Assembly (NCBI RefSeq): GCF_000835495.1
Contig: NW_015622546.1
Coordinates: forward strand, 2,846,955 to 2,910,954
Length of the DNA: 64,000 nucleotides
Direction: 5' to 3'
From: Cladophialophora immunda
Taxonomy: Eukaryota > Ascomycota > Eurotiomycetes > Chaetothyriales > Herpotrichiellaceae
In this document: positions 1-11,305 of the stretch, piece by piece
How the letters are laid out: every line of letters starts with the position of its first letter
Position numbering within the stretch: position 1 is the first letter of the stretch
Translations under genes and position numbers: made by a program
Notes under the pieces: generated by a model
The model's database searches: none
The model's input: the letters and a program-made list of their open reading frames with translations, nothing else
What the model was told of the DNA's origin: nothing

Positions 1-533
1 CCATTCTGGAACATGACGACAACTCCTTTTTCTCCAACGCATGAGGTCTCGGATTGATCGCTGGTCATGGTTGCGGCCCGTGCGGCTACGAAAGGTGAAT
101 ACTAAGGTTGGTTCTCCCGTCGCAGTCAGACATTGCTTCTCTCAAATGATTGGCTGTCAGTGATCAACAAAAGATCACCAAATTCTGTGGATTGGTTAGT
201 GCTCCGTCGCCCCATGCATTAACTGGAAGAACACAAGAATCCTCGAGGCTGGGCTGGCATAACAATGCAAGGGCCAGATTGGGGGCGACGTAGGCACCTT
301 CTAGTTTCGCCAGCTCCGAGCAAACTCTGACATTACCGTACGGTTATTTACTCGCAGTCCGCTTGGAAAGGCTTGAGATGTTCGCCACTGAACAGTATAG
401 CAGCGCTGAATAGGCCGAGCAAATGGTAAGCTCGACTGCAGAGCGCGCGGCGAGTACTTACGATAGGAATCGAAGCTCGTACCTCTTGGAAAAAAGGCTG
501 AGAATCCCTCCCCCAAACCCATGCAAGTCTAGC
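1..533. other. Left-end sequence without a supported gene
   Basis: Short open frames occur on the minus strand but show no recognisable motif, no convincing start and no splice structure. The right part is the upstream region of the SET-domain gene. Confidence 0.5.
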
Positions 534-540
534 TATATAA
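534..540 (+). promoter_or_regulatory. TATA-like box of the Clr5-SET gene
   Basis: TATATAA lies about 200 bp upstream of the chosen ATG at 741. With a start site about 30 bp downstream this gives a 5' leader near 170 nt. It is a motif match only. Confidence 0.35.
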
Positions 541-740
541 TCCTCAGCCGACACTCATTGTCTGCCTCTTAGGCCTCTTCATCGCTATTACTGTTGCGAC
601 TGCTACCATTTACCAGCACCACCGGAAGAAAGAGTCTCGCGGCACAGCCTCCTCAGAATTTATACGGTGACTTTAATCTGAGCACAATATTACCTTTACG
701 CGTTGCATTACTCCCGTTTCGAGCAACTCTCCAGCACGCA

Positions 741-2684
741 ATGTCGCACAACCGCTCGGGGCCGCTTCTCCCAGAAACATGGGAGACTCTGAAGCCCGAC
801 ATCCAGAATTGGTATATAACGGAAAACGAGACTTGTGAATATATTGTGAAACAACTCTCTAGCCGCAACGTCAATGTGACTGTGAAACAGATTAAATCTA
901 GGCTCCAGGAATGGTGCTTTACGTGCAAAAAGACTTCGCACCAACATTACATAGCCATGTCAGTGGTGGCAGACTCTTGTGAGGCAGGAAACATGGTTGA
1001 GTTCGAGGTGCCGAAAAGGCAACAGCGAGTCACCTACAGCACCTCCAAAATCAAGAAAGAATGCGACAGAGTCAAGAAAAGTTACGAGTCGAAGGGGCGG
1101 TCTTTGACAATACCGTCTCTTCGCGAGGCTGAAACCATTCTCAGAGAGGCTAAAATCTCCTGGAAACCCAATGATCCCAAGCGGCAGATTCAGCCATCTG
1201 GACATCGACATTATTCGCCATTAATCGTCAGCATGTCAACCAGAAAGCCAAACAAGCCGCACGAGATTGTTCGCCTCAATCATCTTGATGACTGCACGGC
1301 CGAAGCACTCATTTCGTTCAAATCCATCAAAACCTGCACCTACCTGCACGGTTTAGGGGCCAGCCGCCAGCCGAACTACACGTGCTCCTGCAAAGACCAG
1401 CCGTGCGACGAACACACTTGTGTGAATCGTGCTTCTTGTATTGAATGTACCGCCGACTGTCCCTCGAGAGAACGGTGTGAAAATCGAAGATTTTCGAAGC
1501 GTCAGTATGCCGATTTGTCAGTCATCTATCAGGGAGACAAGGGTTACGGCCTCAGAACAGATGCGAGCTTACGAAGCCAGCAATTCATCATCGAATACGT
1601 AGGAGAAGTCATATCGGAAGAAGTGTATCTCCGGCGCAGGGAACAGTACCGTGAGGAGGGAAACGAACACGACTATTTTATGTTCTTGCAGAAAGGCGAA
1701 TACATCGATGCGCAAAAGAGAGGAAACTTGTCGCGCTTCTGCAATCATTCCTGCTCTCCCAATTGCTACGTCGAGTTGTGGCACGTGGAGGGTAAAGTCC
1801 GGGCGGGAATCTTTGCGGCGCGAGACATCGAAGCGGGTGAAGAGCTGGTGTTCGACTACAAAACAGATACCCGGGGTGCAGAGCCGCAAAGGTGTGCTTG
1901 TCGGGCCCAAAATTGTACAGGTCTGATCGGGCGGGCAAAAAAGCCTAAGCGTATCATCCGCTTGCGCATCGGCAGGGACGGAGCTGAGAATCCTTCGGTG
2001 AGAGGAGACCAGGGTGACACGATCGGCGTGGTTCATGATCGCCCACAGTCTCCTGGTCCACGGCTTCATGCAGAGCAGACTGACATCGTCGCAAGTCGGC
2101 AGCCGCGAGAAGCTTCCATCGACCCTGAAGATTCGAACAGTGACACGGCGACCCTTAACGACAATCTCACTTTGCCACCCTTGCCCTCACTGCCGTCCAG
2201 GCCCGATCTACTGACAGTGGACCTGATTAAGGGCCTCCTCGCTTCTCTCGAAAAAGCCGAAAACCGAGTAATTACGCAGTCCAAACAATTGGCAGCTCGG
2301 CGTAATGAAATGGATACCAGACTACGACAACACCGTCGGCGTCAAGACGAAGAGTGGGAAGCAACTCTGCGAAAACGGAAGGTCCAGGATGATCAGACCC
2401 AGACTCATCGCCAGGGACTAGATGCAGCTCTCAAACAATTCGAGCAGGAACTTGATTTCAAAGAAGGGGTGAGTAGCTTCTTACTCTTTGGGGTCCACCT
2501 CAAATATTAATGTTCCTAGATACTACGACATTACCTTAAGCGTGTTAAAAGGGGTCACCCCATTAATGAAACAGTCTTCCAACAACAGGGACGATCTCTC
2601 TCGCCATCCTGTCAAACGGTCGCACCAGGAACCACCCCGCCCCTCTCTTATCTGGCCTCTCAAAGCTCTGCATCCTCCGTCTAG
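741..2684 (+). CDS. Clr5-AWS-SET-postSET histone lysine methyltransferase
   Basis: Probable nuclear histone lysine methyltransferase of the AWS-SET (Set2/NSD/Ash1, H3K36-type) class. Proposed exons are 741-2468 and 2520-2684, giving 630 residues. The 51-bp intron has donor GTGAGT and acceptor CCTAG. The ATG at 741 is used because the frame upstream begins only at a TTG. Residues ~9-60 match the fungal Clr5 domain (LPETWETLKPDIQNWY). Residues ~213-253 are a cysteine cluster of AWS type. SET spans ~257-374 with RFCNHSCSPNC and GEELVFDYK, so the cofactor and catalytic motifs are intact. Post-SET is CACRAQNCTG. The C-terminus is charged coiled coil. The same frame reopens after the TAG at 2682 up to 3038, but from about 2960 another frame carries kinase homology, so I take 2682 as the real stop. 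H3K36 specificity is inferred from family. Confidence 0.85.
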
Positions 2685-2959
2685 TCCGTGTCTAAACAAG
2701 TCGATATCCCATCTTATGCCGGCACGGCTGGGGACCATGGATATCCTTTAGGCTCTGCTCCCCAAGCTTACTCCGCTGAGATGGACCCTCAAAGTAGGAG
2801 TCCAATGTGGCCGCCGACATCAAGGGACCAGTTTGAGGCGGCGCCAAAGCGAATGTCCTGTCCATCTCTTGGCCACTCGAACGCCCAGAGCTCACCTCTT
2901 CGGCACCAGATTGGCCTCAACGCGTACAATCGGGCACGGCAACAAGAACAAGGGCAACG

Positions 2960-3713
2960 ATCCCGCCTCGCGAATTCCGCACCGCATTTGGCGAAGACCG
3001 ACAGTGTTTTGGCACTCATCCGTTCAGGGTCTCACTAGTTCCCGAGAACGAGCTACATTTGAACAATCATCTTTGCCGTTTTGCTTACAAGGTTCGCTAT
3101 CGCGGTGGAGCCTACGTCAGAAAGGACATTTTGGATCGGGACATAGGGAGGAGCCTCTACGTACGCTTCGAGGCAGGGTCAATTTGGCAAGTATTGTGGT
3201 GAACAATGCTGGCCTGGTAGTGAAGGGAGCTCTACTGGACTACGCTGAGCAGGATACGGTGGCTGATCTTCTCAATGGCACCTCTCCTGTCACTTGGCAT
3301 CGTCGAGCCAAGTGGGCCAGGGACATCATTCGTGGCGTCTGGCATGTTCATGCGGAAGGATACGTGCACGGCGACCTATCCCTTGACAGTATTCTCATCG
3401 ACATACATGACTGTGCCCAAATTGCGGACTTCAACCGTGGGTGTCGTTCAGGATGGGAGCCCCCTGAGATGGCTGGTCGCCCTACCAGCTTAGACTTGGG
3501 AGTCAAGTCAGACTTTGTTCCAGCTGGGAATGGTGCTATGAGCATTGGCAGCGAATGATCCTCATCCTGGACACCATCGACCTTTCAGTTTTGATCGGTT
3601 TTGCTCAGAGGTTCCCGGCTGGTACCGGAACATTGTTGAGATCTGCTTGTCTCCTCAACCACGCGACCGGATTTCCGCTGCCCGTTTCACGGGGTACTGC
3701 CCCGAATCGGAAT
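2960..3713 (+). pseudogene. Broken copy of the tandem kinase family (first kinase domain)
   Basis: Pieces in different frames align in order with the first kinase-like domain of the intact gene at 8288-10735. The N-lobe carries RGGAYVRKDI. An uninterrupted stretch at 3181-3510 carries VHAEGYVHGDLSLDSILI, IADFN and GWEPPEM. A third piece reads LFQLGMVL, then TGA where the paralogue has TGG, then EVPGWYRNIVEICLSPQPRDR. At least two frameshifts and a nonsense codon make it non-functional. The TGG to TGA change fits RIP. No second kinase domain can be followed downstream. It abuts the 3' end of the SET gene, so the copy is truncated on both sides. Confidence 0.8.
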
Positions 3714-4360
3714 AACGGAACTTTCGTCTGGCACGAAATCGGATCTGTCCATAGAGAGGCTTTTTCGATCTCAATTCATGGCAAAAGAATGCTGGCTGTT
3801 CAAGCAACACTTTCCCTGCGTCACAGCCATCTAGACTGGCAAAGCAGGATAGCTTCCCAATTTCCTCTCTCTCCTCCTTGGTATTTCCCTTTGAACTCTC
3901 GAGCGTTTCCTAAGCTCGTCTTCATTTGCCGCAGTTTGTCGCTCATGAATGATGGAATGCCTGCTGGTGATGTATTCGTGACGCTTGCCAGCTTTCCCCT
4001 GGATGTGAAATGGTTGGCTCACGGTGAAATAGTAATTCCAAGCAAGGGATAATTTGGCTCTCATTAGGAGTTTGTGACCGCCAAAAACACATCATAAGTT
4101 CATTCTTACGAAGCATAGCTACCAGGGCCTGGATGTTTGAGGTTGAGCAATTTGGAGTTATGCATTACAATGAAGACACAGCCAAAGTCATGCTGCAACA
4201 GCCACAACCCGTGCGACAAAATTGCAGCAGCTGAAGCGGAACAACCCTCACAGGTGGAGTTGGTATTCAAGTCTGACAGAAGTTGGGCTGTTAAAACCAC
4301 AGACAAGACAGAAATGGTCCCAACCAGGGGAAACGATCTGTTGCGTCGATTGATTGTTGC
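3714..4360. other. Intergenic, no supported gene
   Basis: Open frames at 3555-4052 and 4137-4517 look like shadows or decayed sequence. The first partly overlaps the kinase pseudogene in the wrong frame. Nothing else was recognised. Confidence 0.5.
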
Positions 4361-6388
4361 TCAACTTTCCACCACCTTTGATCTCCATTCGGAGACAAGA
4401 CTTGCCATGTCTCTATCAGCAGCACAGAAATCGTGCAATGCAAACTGCACGATTCCGTTAGCTCGTCAATTTGGTAAACAAGGGATCAGCTCACCTGCAA
4501 CAATTCCTCTGCACTAGGGCGTCGTCCCGGATATGGATCTAGGCAGATTTCGAGTAGAGAATTAAGGGACTCTGACAACGGCAGCTTTAGCTTGCCCAGA
4601 AGGTCTGACAGAGTACTCGATGCTGTTGCTTTTGCCTTGTGAAGCTTGTCCAGCAATTCCTTGCCTTCGACGATCTCAAGAATAGTGATACCGACACACC
4701 AAATGTCGACCTTGTAGTCGTAAGGTCTGCCATCTATCATTTCTGGAGCCATCCAACCCGCGTCTGGCGCTGAGATCGGACGTAATGCTCCGGCCTTGAT
4801 GCAGAGATCAATCCCAGACAGACAGACACGGCCGGACGGATCAAGCAAGATGTTGTCAGATCTAACATCCCGGTGCACAATACCTTGACGATGCAAAGCA
4901 TGCAGGGCACGAAGGACCTGTGCGAGTTAATCGTCATCTTAATTTGATGGGGAGGCTTCTTACATCTCGAGACACCCGAGCAATGTGAAGCTCGTGCAAC
5001 CCAATCTCATGATTGATGAGGCTGAACAAATTGCACCCTTCAAGATTCTCCATGGCCACCCAGAATTTGTCGTCCTTCCTGAAACATTCAAAGATTTGGA
5101 CAAAGGACGAGTGACGATGTTCGACAAGCTCATTGATTGCAATCCTTGTCTGCTCCGGGAGGGTTCCGGCTTTGAAACTTTGAAGAGACCTCACTTCTCC
5201 GGTGGGAACATGCCGCGCGCGGTACACCTGGCCCAAGAAGCCTCGGTGGTTGAGCTCCTCTAGCTCATCGTACTTGAGTGGAAGTTGCAAGAGCGGGGGC
5301 TCGATTGGCGAGCTCTGGTGTGCTCTCTGTTCCGGAGAGGTTTCTGTGTCGAGAACTTCGATGGTGAGCAGTCGAAAAGTGTGAGATAAATTCTCGGGAA
5401 AGGCTGCGGCTAAGTCCGTCGCAGATAGTTGCGGGCTCGGAGAAGAACATTTTCTGATAATTTCCCGATACCAATGAGGGACGTGTGTAGGGCAAGGTTC
5501 CACCAAGGCCGACAAAATTTGCCCCAAGTCCAATATGTCTTGCTTCCTCGTGAGATCCGACAAAGAAAGGTCGTTGTTGAGAGCGATGATCCGAGCGTGG
5601 TTGGAGCTGTCGATAACAACATGGGAAAGGTTCAGCGTCCCGTGAACGAGGCCTCGCGCGTGAGCCTCTTGAATGCCGTGGACAATGTGCTGTGCCCACA
5701 TGCACCTGGAGGCCCAAGGTATTGTTCCGCCATTTTTGTGGAGGAGGGTGCCCAGTGTTCCTCTTCCAGCATACTCCAGGAGCAAAGCCTTGACTGAGCC
5801 ACGTTGATCAAGAACAAGACTTTTGATTTGCACCCAATGCTTGGAGTCTCTCAACTGATATAAAGCCTTCATCTCGGATCGGAATTTCTCGACAGCTTGC
5901 CCGAAAATCTCCTTCTTGATATAGATGACACCTTCGTAGCGGACTCTGTAGACGAAGCCTGAAATATGAGAGTCCATTCCCAGTTGGCTCTCATGCACTG
6001 CTGGAAGCTGCATCAGGTCAGGTGAGAGAGAATTTGCCTGTGGCAGTTGGACCGCACCCTCAGCGTCGTTCACTACATCAACGTGGAGTTTTCCTTCTTC
6101 GGTTTTGAGATGCAGCCGGGTGATGTTGTCAGAAAACTGGACCTGATGCAGGCGATCCATGATAGAACGGCGTATCAGATCGCTTTTTTCTTGTGGATCT
6201 TCAAGTCGCTGTACATCGTCTTCCAGGGAATGTGGTTGGGCTTCGCCAACATCATAAGTAACCGTCAACCGGTGCCAGGCGTTTGATTTGTCGATGTAAG
6301 TGATGTAAAAGAGTTCGAGATGACCCGACAGCTGGCAGACGGAGTTGAGTATCCACCAGTCTGATACGTAGAACGCCGGATGATCCAT
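4361..6388 (-). CDS. Tandem kinase-like protein, both domains degenerate
   Basis: Exons read on the minus strand are 6388-4964, 4917-4495 and 4444-4361, giving 643 residues. Introns are 46 and 50 bp with GTAAGA/CACAG and GTGAGC/GCAG. An N-terminal ~130-residue region is shared with the paralogue at 8288-10735 and is otherwise unknown. Domain 1 keeps the lysine (VIYIKKE) but its catalytic loop reads VHGTLNLSHVV, so Asp and Asn are missing, and no DFG is left. Domain 2 resembles STE20/PAK kinases (IVHRDVRSDNILL, WMAPEM, KVDIWCVGITILE) and keeps HRD and Asn, but DFG reads GID and the VAIK lysine is not evident. It is therefore probably a double pseudokinase with a binding or scaffold role. The last 27-residue exon matches the PAK-type C-terminal tail position. 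The gene is divergent to the + copy. Confidence 0.8.
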
Positions 6389-6453
6389 TTAGGCACATTT
6401 CTCTTCGGTGAAGCAGCTGGCGGTGTTGAAGATTTTCAACAGACCGTGGCGCG

Positions 6454-6461
6454 CTTATATA
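6454..6461 (-). promoter_or_regulatory. TATA-like box of the minus-strand kinase gene
   Basis: On the minus strand the sequence reads TATATAAG, 66 bp upstream of the ATG at 6388. This supports that ATG as the start and a short leader. Confidence 0.4.
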
Positions 6462-8287
6462 CCTCATCGTAGCCGAATTCGTTTTGTTGCGGGCACCCCA
6501 TCCCCTAGTGACCAGATTAGGAACCATGTTCGCATGTACGGGAAACGAAATATGTTGCAAGAGGGAGGTGTTCTTGGGGGGAGGGTTGGGCAAGTCAGAA
6601 CCTACCATTTGTCTGTAAGGCCTCGGTTCTGCAACAAGGCTATGCAGGACCACGGACGCTGTTGGAGTGTTTAGTCGATTCACATCTCAGTGCAGCCATC
6701 GCCGCTATGGCAAACTGTTGGTTCTCCAAACAGATGGGCACGGTCCATCCTCTTTGCCCACCCGCCACCAATTGTTATGACCGCGAACTTTGCAGAGCAT
6801 GAGTGCCGCAGAGCACATATGGTCACGGCACATTCGGACGTCGGCAGGTCAAGCCCGATCCTTCAAGCTGTTATTGACAACGCCCCTCGGGACAATGCTG
6901 TACATCTTGGTTCAGGCTCGGACTCTCGACCAGCTCCGAGACCAAGGATAGATTGCTTCAACTTGGGTCGATCCCAGCGCACGTCGGAGTTCTTTGTTAT
7001 GGAGCGGCCGGCAAAAGAAGCCCGCCCGCCACCATCCCGAGCCGCGAAGAACATGAACCAGAATCACTCCGGACCCTACTGTAGTATGAAGGAAACATTG
7101 AAAAAATTAAAAGCGCATAAAAGCGCATGGAACTGCCCAGCAGATGGAGACGTCATAATCCAAATATAACACTTTGAGATCCATTGCAAGTCATACAGCT
7201 AAAGCTCACAGCCTCACACCTTCTATACCCATTAGTGGCGTCGATTGCTCATGGATTAATAGGTAAAAACATCCAGACGGGCACTATAAAGTGCTTGTCG
7301 TTCAGTTTTCTCACAAGGAATCCAACGTGAATCCGGCACAAAGAGATAGTTTTGTTCTGGTACCCATACGGCAGCCCCACTAGCCGTCATGGCGCATCCT
7401 TTTTGAAGGTACTTCGGTCATCGAGCGGTGACTCACGAGGTTGTCGAGATGACGGAGTTACCGAGTCTAAGACCTCTCGAAGACGTATTTGTCGCCGACG
7501 GCTTGAGGGGATCTGAGCTGGGGTGCTGAAGTCTGTTTGGTGTTTGAATGTAAATTTTGGTTGTGTCTGCAATGTAGACACACTTACCGCAGTGAGCTGT
7601 TCAAATGGTCCTGTATAGAAATGAGTCAATTCGTGGGTAAAGCTAGAAGACATCCTAAGAGAATTTCTTTTCGAATCGACACCAGCCTTCTCGACAAGTG
7701 AATCACCGCGTGATTACGGCAGGGGAACTTGAACAGGAGGGTTCTTCGATCCACCAGCCACGTCGCCAAGCTTACCTACCGACTTTCAAGCGTGGTCGCC
7801 AGAACGGTCGCCGCACAGGCAACAACTATGACCAACCTCTCAACCGGTGAGGCATTTACTCAATGATTTGAAGACCAGCTTCCTGCCACTCTGGAGATAT
7901 TGGCCCCTGCAAAATGGTTGGCTCTCGATGATCGATAACCACCACCCTCCAGGTTTTCGGCCTCCTGATCGGTGCCGCAGCAGGTTTCATCCATTCGTAC
8001 GACTCATATGGTCCATCCAGCCATTAGGACAACGTTTTGCTGCAACGGGTCTCGGAGAACTTCAAAGGCTGGATTTTATTGTGATAAGCATTGCCTGAAA
8101 TCTACTGGAAATAAGGGGCTTATTCGCAAGAGCCCGTTGACAAGTCGTGCATCTGCTCAACACCCACGCTTAAAACATCGACGACCCGCCGGCAACAAGG
8201 ATGCAACTTCAAAAGACGTTGTCCTGCCGCGTTCGTACACGACCCTGTGGTTGGGCGAAGGTCACCCCGCTGGGTGAGGATTCATTT
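6462..8287. other. Divergent intergenic region between two kinase genes
   Basis: About 1.8 kb with no supported gene. A minus frame at 7387-7653 starts with ATG and is Ser/Thr-rich, but it has no recognised motif. At 7832-7920 a + frame after an ATG is broken by a TGA and could be decayed coding sequence. The promoters of both kinase genes must lie here. Confidence 0.45.
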
Positions 8288-10735
8288 ATGAAACCCAACC
8301 TCATACTTTCCGCCATGGTCGAATGGAGCAGACTTGACTCCGTAGGTGGTGAGTGTCCTATATTATTTCGGGATTCTTTACATCTTCGCATCACCTCTAT
8401 CTACAAGTTGAGGTGAACAGTCTCCAACATTTTCTTCAGGACGAAAGTCAGAGCACGAGAAAAGTCGGCGGCGAAATCAGCATCATCTCCTACCACGCTA
8501 TTGATCGTTCAACGCAGTGCTCTATCATGGATCCCCAAGGCCGACACGTCCGTGGATTGAGCCTCAAGAAGCATGAAAGCTTGCAGGGGGTGGAAAGGTA
8601 TGAGAAAGTTCTACTAGATATTCAATTGGCTGACCCTTCCCGCTTTCATATTCGCAGAGAACGAGGAATTACCACCGTTGGCCCATCATCGCCGGCTGCG
8701 CCTGCTCAAGATCGGTGGATACTTAATCTGTTCCAAAGGTTCGACGAGGGGGTTGAAAAGCTCTTCCTTACCTATGTTGACGACTCGAACCACTGGCGCC
8801 GGATGACAATTTCTTACAAGTGTCGAGACGCCGAGCCGATGTCTTTAGAGCTAGACCTGTCGAGCCTTGCATCTCCAGAGGATAAGATGTCACGAATATG
8901 GGAATCCATCTACGAGCACCTACATGAAATTCGATTCTTCGACACCGTCACACGACTCGAGCTCCGGACTATCGATTCCACATTGAATGTCTTCGTGCGC
9001 GAAAGCATCGACGAAGTCATTCAGTATCCGCCGCGAGATATTGTTAGACTGTTTTTCGACAGTGGCCAATTCGCTCCATTCGAGATTTGCGAAGACGAAT
9101 TAGTCCTGGACTCTCATCTTTACGGCTTTGTCTACAGGATCCAACATGGTGATAGGTATTATGTCAAGAAAGACATTCCCGGATCTGATGCGATAGACAG
9201 GTTCGTCTACGAGATTCGCGCTCTATATGCTCTCCGGGATTGTGGGCACGTGGTCAAGCTAGAAGGTATTGTGCTTGATGACACTCTGCAGCTGGTGAAA
9301 GGCATACTCGTAGGCTACCTCGAAAACGGCGCAGTGGTTGACCTTCTTGGTGGCGGCGTTCCATGGAGAGATCGATGTCGGTGGGCAGAGCAGGCCATCC
9401 GTGGTCTTTGTGACGTTCACGCAGAGGGATACGTTCAAGGCGACTTCACCCTTTCTAACCTCGCCATCGACGAACAACGAGATGCCAAGATCATTGACTT
9501 CAATAGGCGTGGATGCCCAATAGGATGGGAACCTCCAGAACTCGCCGATCACCCTGCCTCACTCTACATCGGGGAGAAATCAGACTTATTCCAGTTGGGC
9601 ATGATTTTGTGGGCATTGGCTATGAACGATGACCAGCCCGAGAGACACCGTCGACCCTTGAGCTTGAAATTTCCCCAAGAGATCCCTGGTTGGTACCGAA
9701 ACATCGTTGCGACTTGCTTATCTCCTCGGCCGCGGAACCGACTGTGCGCCGAGAGGTTGATCAGAATGCTTCCTCAAACTAGTCCAAGTTTCTCGAAGTG
9801 CGGCCTCGAGGATTTCGGGCAGTCGCCCACTATCGGCAGTTTCGACGTTGAGACTGATATCTCCCCAGGGCCAATCTATGCTGCCACCGAAGTGCCCACG
9901 AGGCCCGTCTCCTTCAGCAAGGTCAAGACGCAACTACTGGAGAAATCGACCCTATCGAAGATACTGGGACATAAGCAGCCGCATATTATAGGTCTCCAAG
10001 ACCTATTCGAGATTGATAATAGCATATGGTTGAGCATGGAGGATCATCAAGGTTGCAACTTATTTGAGCTGATCCAAAAAAACCTTGCATTGGAGGAGAG
10101 TATCATTGCCAGGATATGTCGCGATGTAAGAAACTCAGGCCAGAATAGTGTTGGCCTTTCTAACAATCACAGGTATTGCTTGCTTTAACTTTTCTGCAAT
10201 TGCAAGGCGTCGTCCATGGAAATATCAGATCTGACAATATCCTGATGAGCACTACCGGCTACGCGAGATTATCGAGCTTCGATTTCTGCTTCGAAATCGA
10301 AAACAGCCCCAAAATTCGAGACATCAAAGGTACATCGCGTTGGGTAGCTCCAGAAATGCTGAAGGAAGAACCGTACAACCACAAAGTCGATATCTGGTCC
10401 CTGGGTATAACAATCATCGAGATGATTCAAGGAATCCCGCCGTATTCTGGCCTGCCGCCCTCTGAAGCGATGGCCATGGTTGCAAAGAATGGCCCTCCAC
10501 GTATCACCGGCCGAGATGAAGGGGAAATTTCAGAGCCTATGTCGCTGCTGCTTCATTCATCCCTTCAAGTCATACCATCCAGTCGACCCAGCGCAGATGT
10601 TCTACTGCTCGTAAGTTGATTCCTTTCCAAGAGCTGAATCATCATACTGAAGACGGTCAGTATCCATTGATACTTGACTCCGCACCCAGGTCAGCAATTA
10701 TCTCACTCGTTGAGAAGCACGAGGCCGGTATATAG
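8288..10735 (+). CDS. Tandem kinase protein: kinase domain plus PAK-like pseudokinase
   Basis: Proposed exons are 8288-8348, 8408-10125, 10173-10610 and 10661-10735 (763 residues). The first small exon is the least certain; the next in-frame ATG is 8527 (703 residues). Domain 1 (nt ~9100-9780) retains all expected catalytic positions: YYVKKDI lysine, YEIRAL glutamate, VQGDFTLSN with Asp and Asn, and IIDFN for DFG. Domain 2 is STE20/PAK-like (RSDNILM, GTSRWVAPEML, KVDIWSLGITIIEMIQG) but HRD is HGN and DFG reads SFD, so it is a pseudokinase. The last exon supplies a PAK-like tail (LDSAPRSAIISLVEKHE). Intron 2 has a clear CTAAC branch site. The kinase-pseudokinase pairing recalls JAKs and plant tandem kinases; a regulatory role for domain 2 is inference. 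Confidence 0.82.
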
Positions 10736-11013
10736 CCCATCACAGTTGTGGTGATAGGTTTCCGAGGGCATGATTGTCAAGGCTGTGGAGGAGGTTTCTG
10801 AATCTTGAGTGGAGCTTTGTTGTACGAGACAGGTCAGAATGATGGTTGAAAGTCCGCCAGAACCGGGGGCGCGGCTTTCACTGAACACATTTGGGAAGTT
10901 AGTCCTTATCTCGCAATAAGTTGACTTGCTCACGCCAACAAGTGGTTGGTGTAGATTGTATGGAAAGAACGCCAAAAAGCCACCCTAAGCAGACTCAAGT
11001 TTGATGAAACTGC
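10736..11013. other. Intergenic between kinase gene and LINE relic
   Basis: No coding signal was recognised. Confidence 0.4.
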
Positions 11014-11229
11014 TAGCGTACGGTCACTGCTTGCTTTGCGAGCCGGTCGGCTAATTCGTTCCCTTCGATGCCTGTATGACCTGGGATCCAGTGTAACCGG
11101 ATTTTTATCCGTCGCTCCCGAAATGCCTGAACTCGGTCCAGGATGCGATGTACTATTGCTTGACCTGGTTTATTGGATGGGTTGGATTGCTTTGATGGCT
11201 GACTGACTGTCGCTGACTATTGTATACAT
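11014..11229 (-). mobile_element. LINE (Tad-like) RNase H fragment
   Basis: The minus strand reads YTIVSDSQSAIKAI and then, after a one-base frameshift, VHRILDRVQAFRERRI, LHWIPGHTGIEGNELAD and RLAKQAV. This is the RNase H domain of a Tad-type non-LTR retrotransposon, with the DSQSA and GHTGIEGNELAD motifs. It is frameshifted and inactive. It lies head to head with another piece of the same kind of element on the + strand. Confidence 0.85.
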
Positions 11230-11305
11230 CTTGTCTCTTCGCCTGTTGACTCTTTCCTGGTAAATTACATCGACTGTCCCAAGCGAACCCGCGACTCGAG
11301 GTAGT

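Noticed and set aside
2685..3038. Continuation of the SET gene after TAG 2682
   Set aside because: The frame is open for 118 codons, but from about 2960 the kinase homology is in another frame, so openness there is not evidence. The region before it has no SET-family content.
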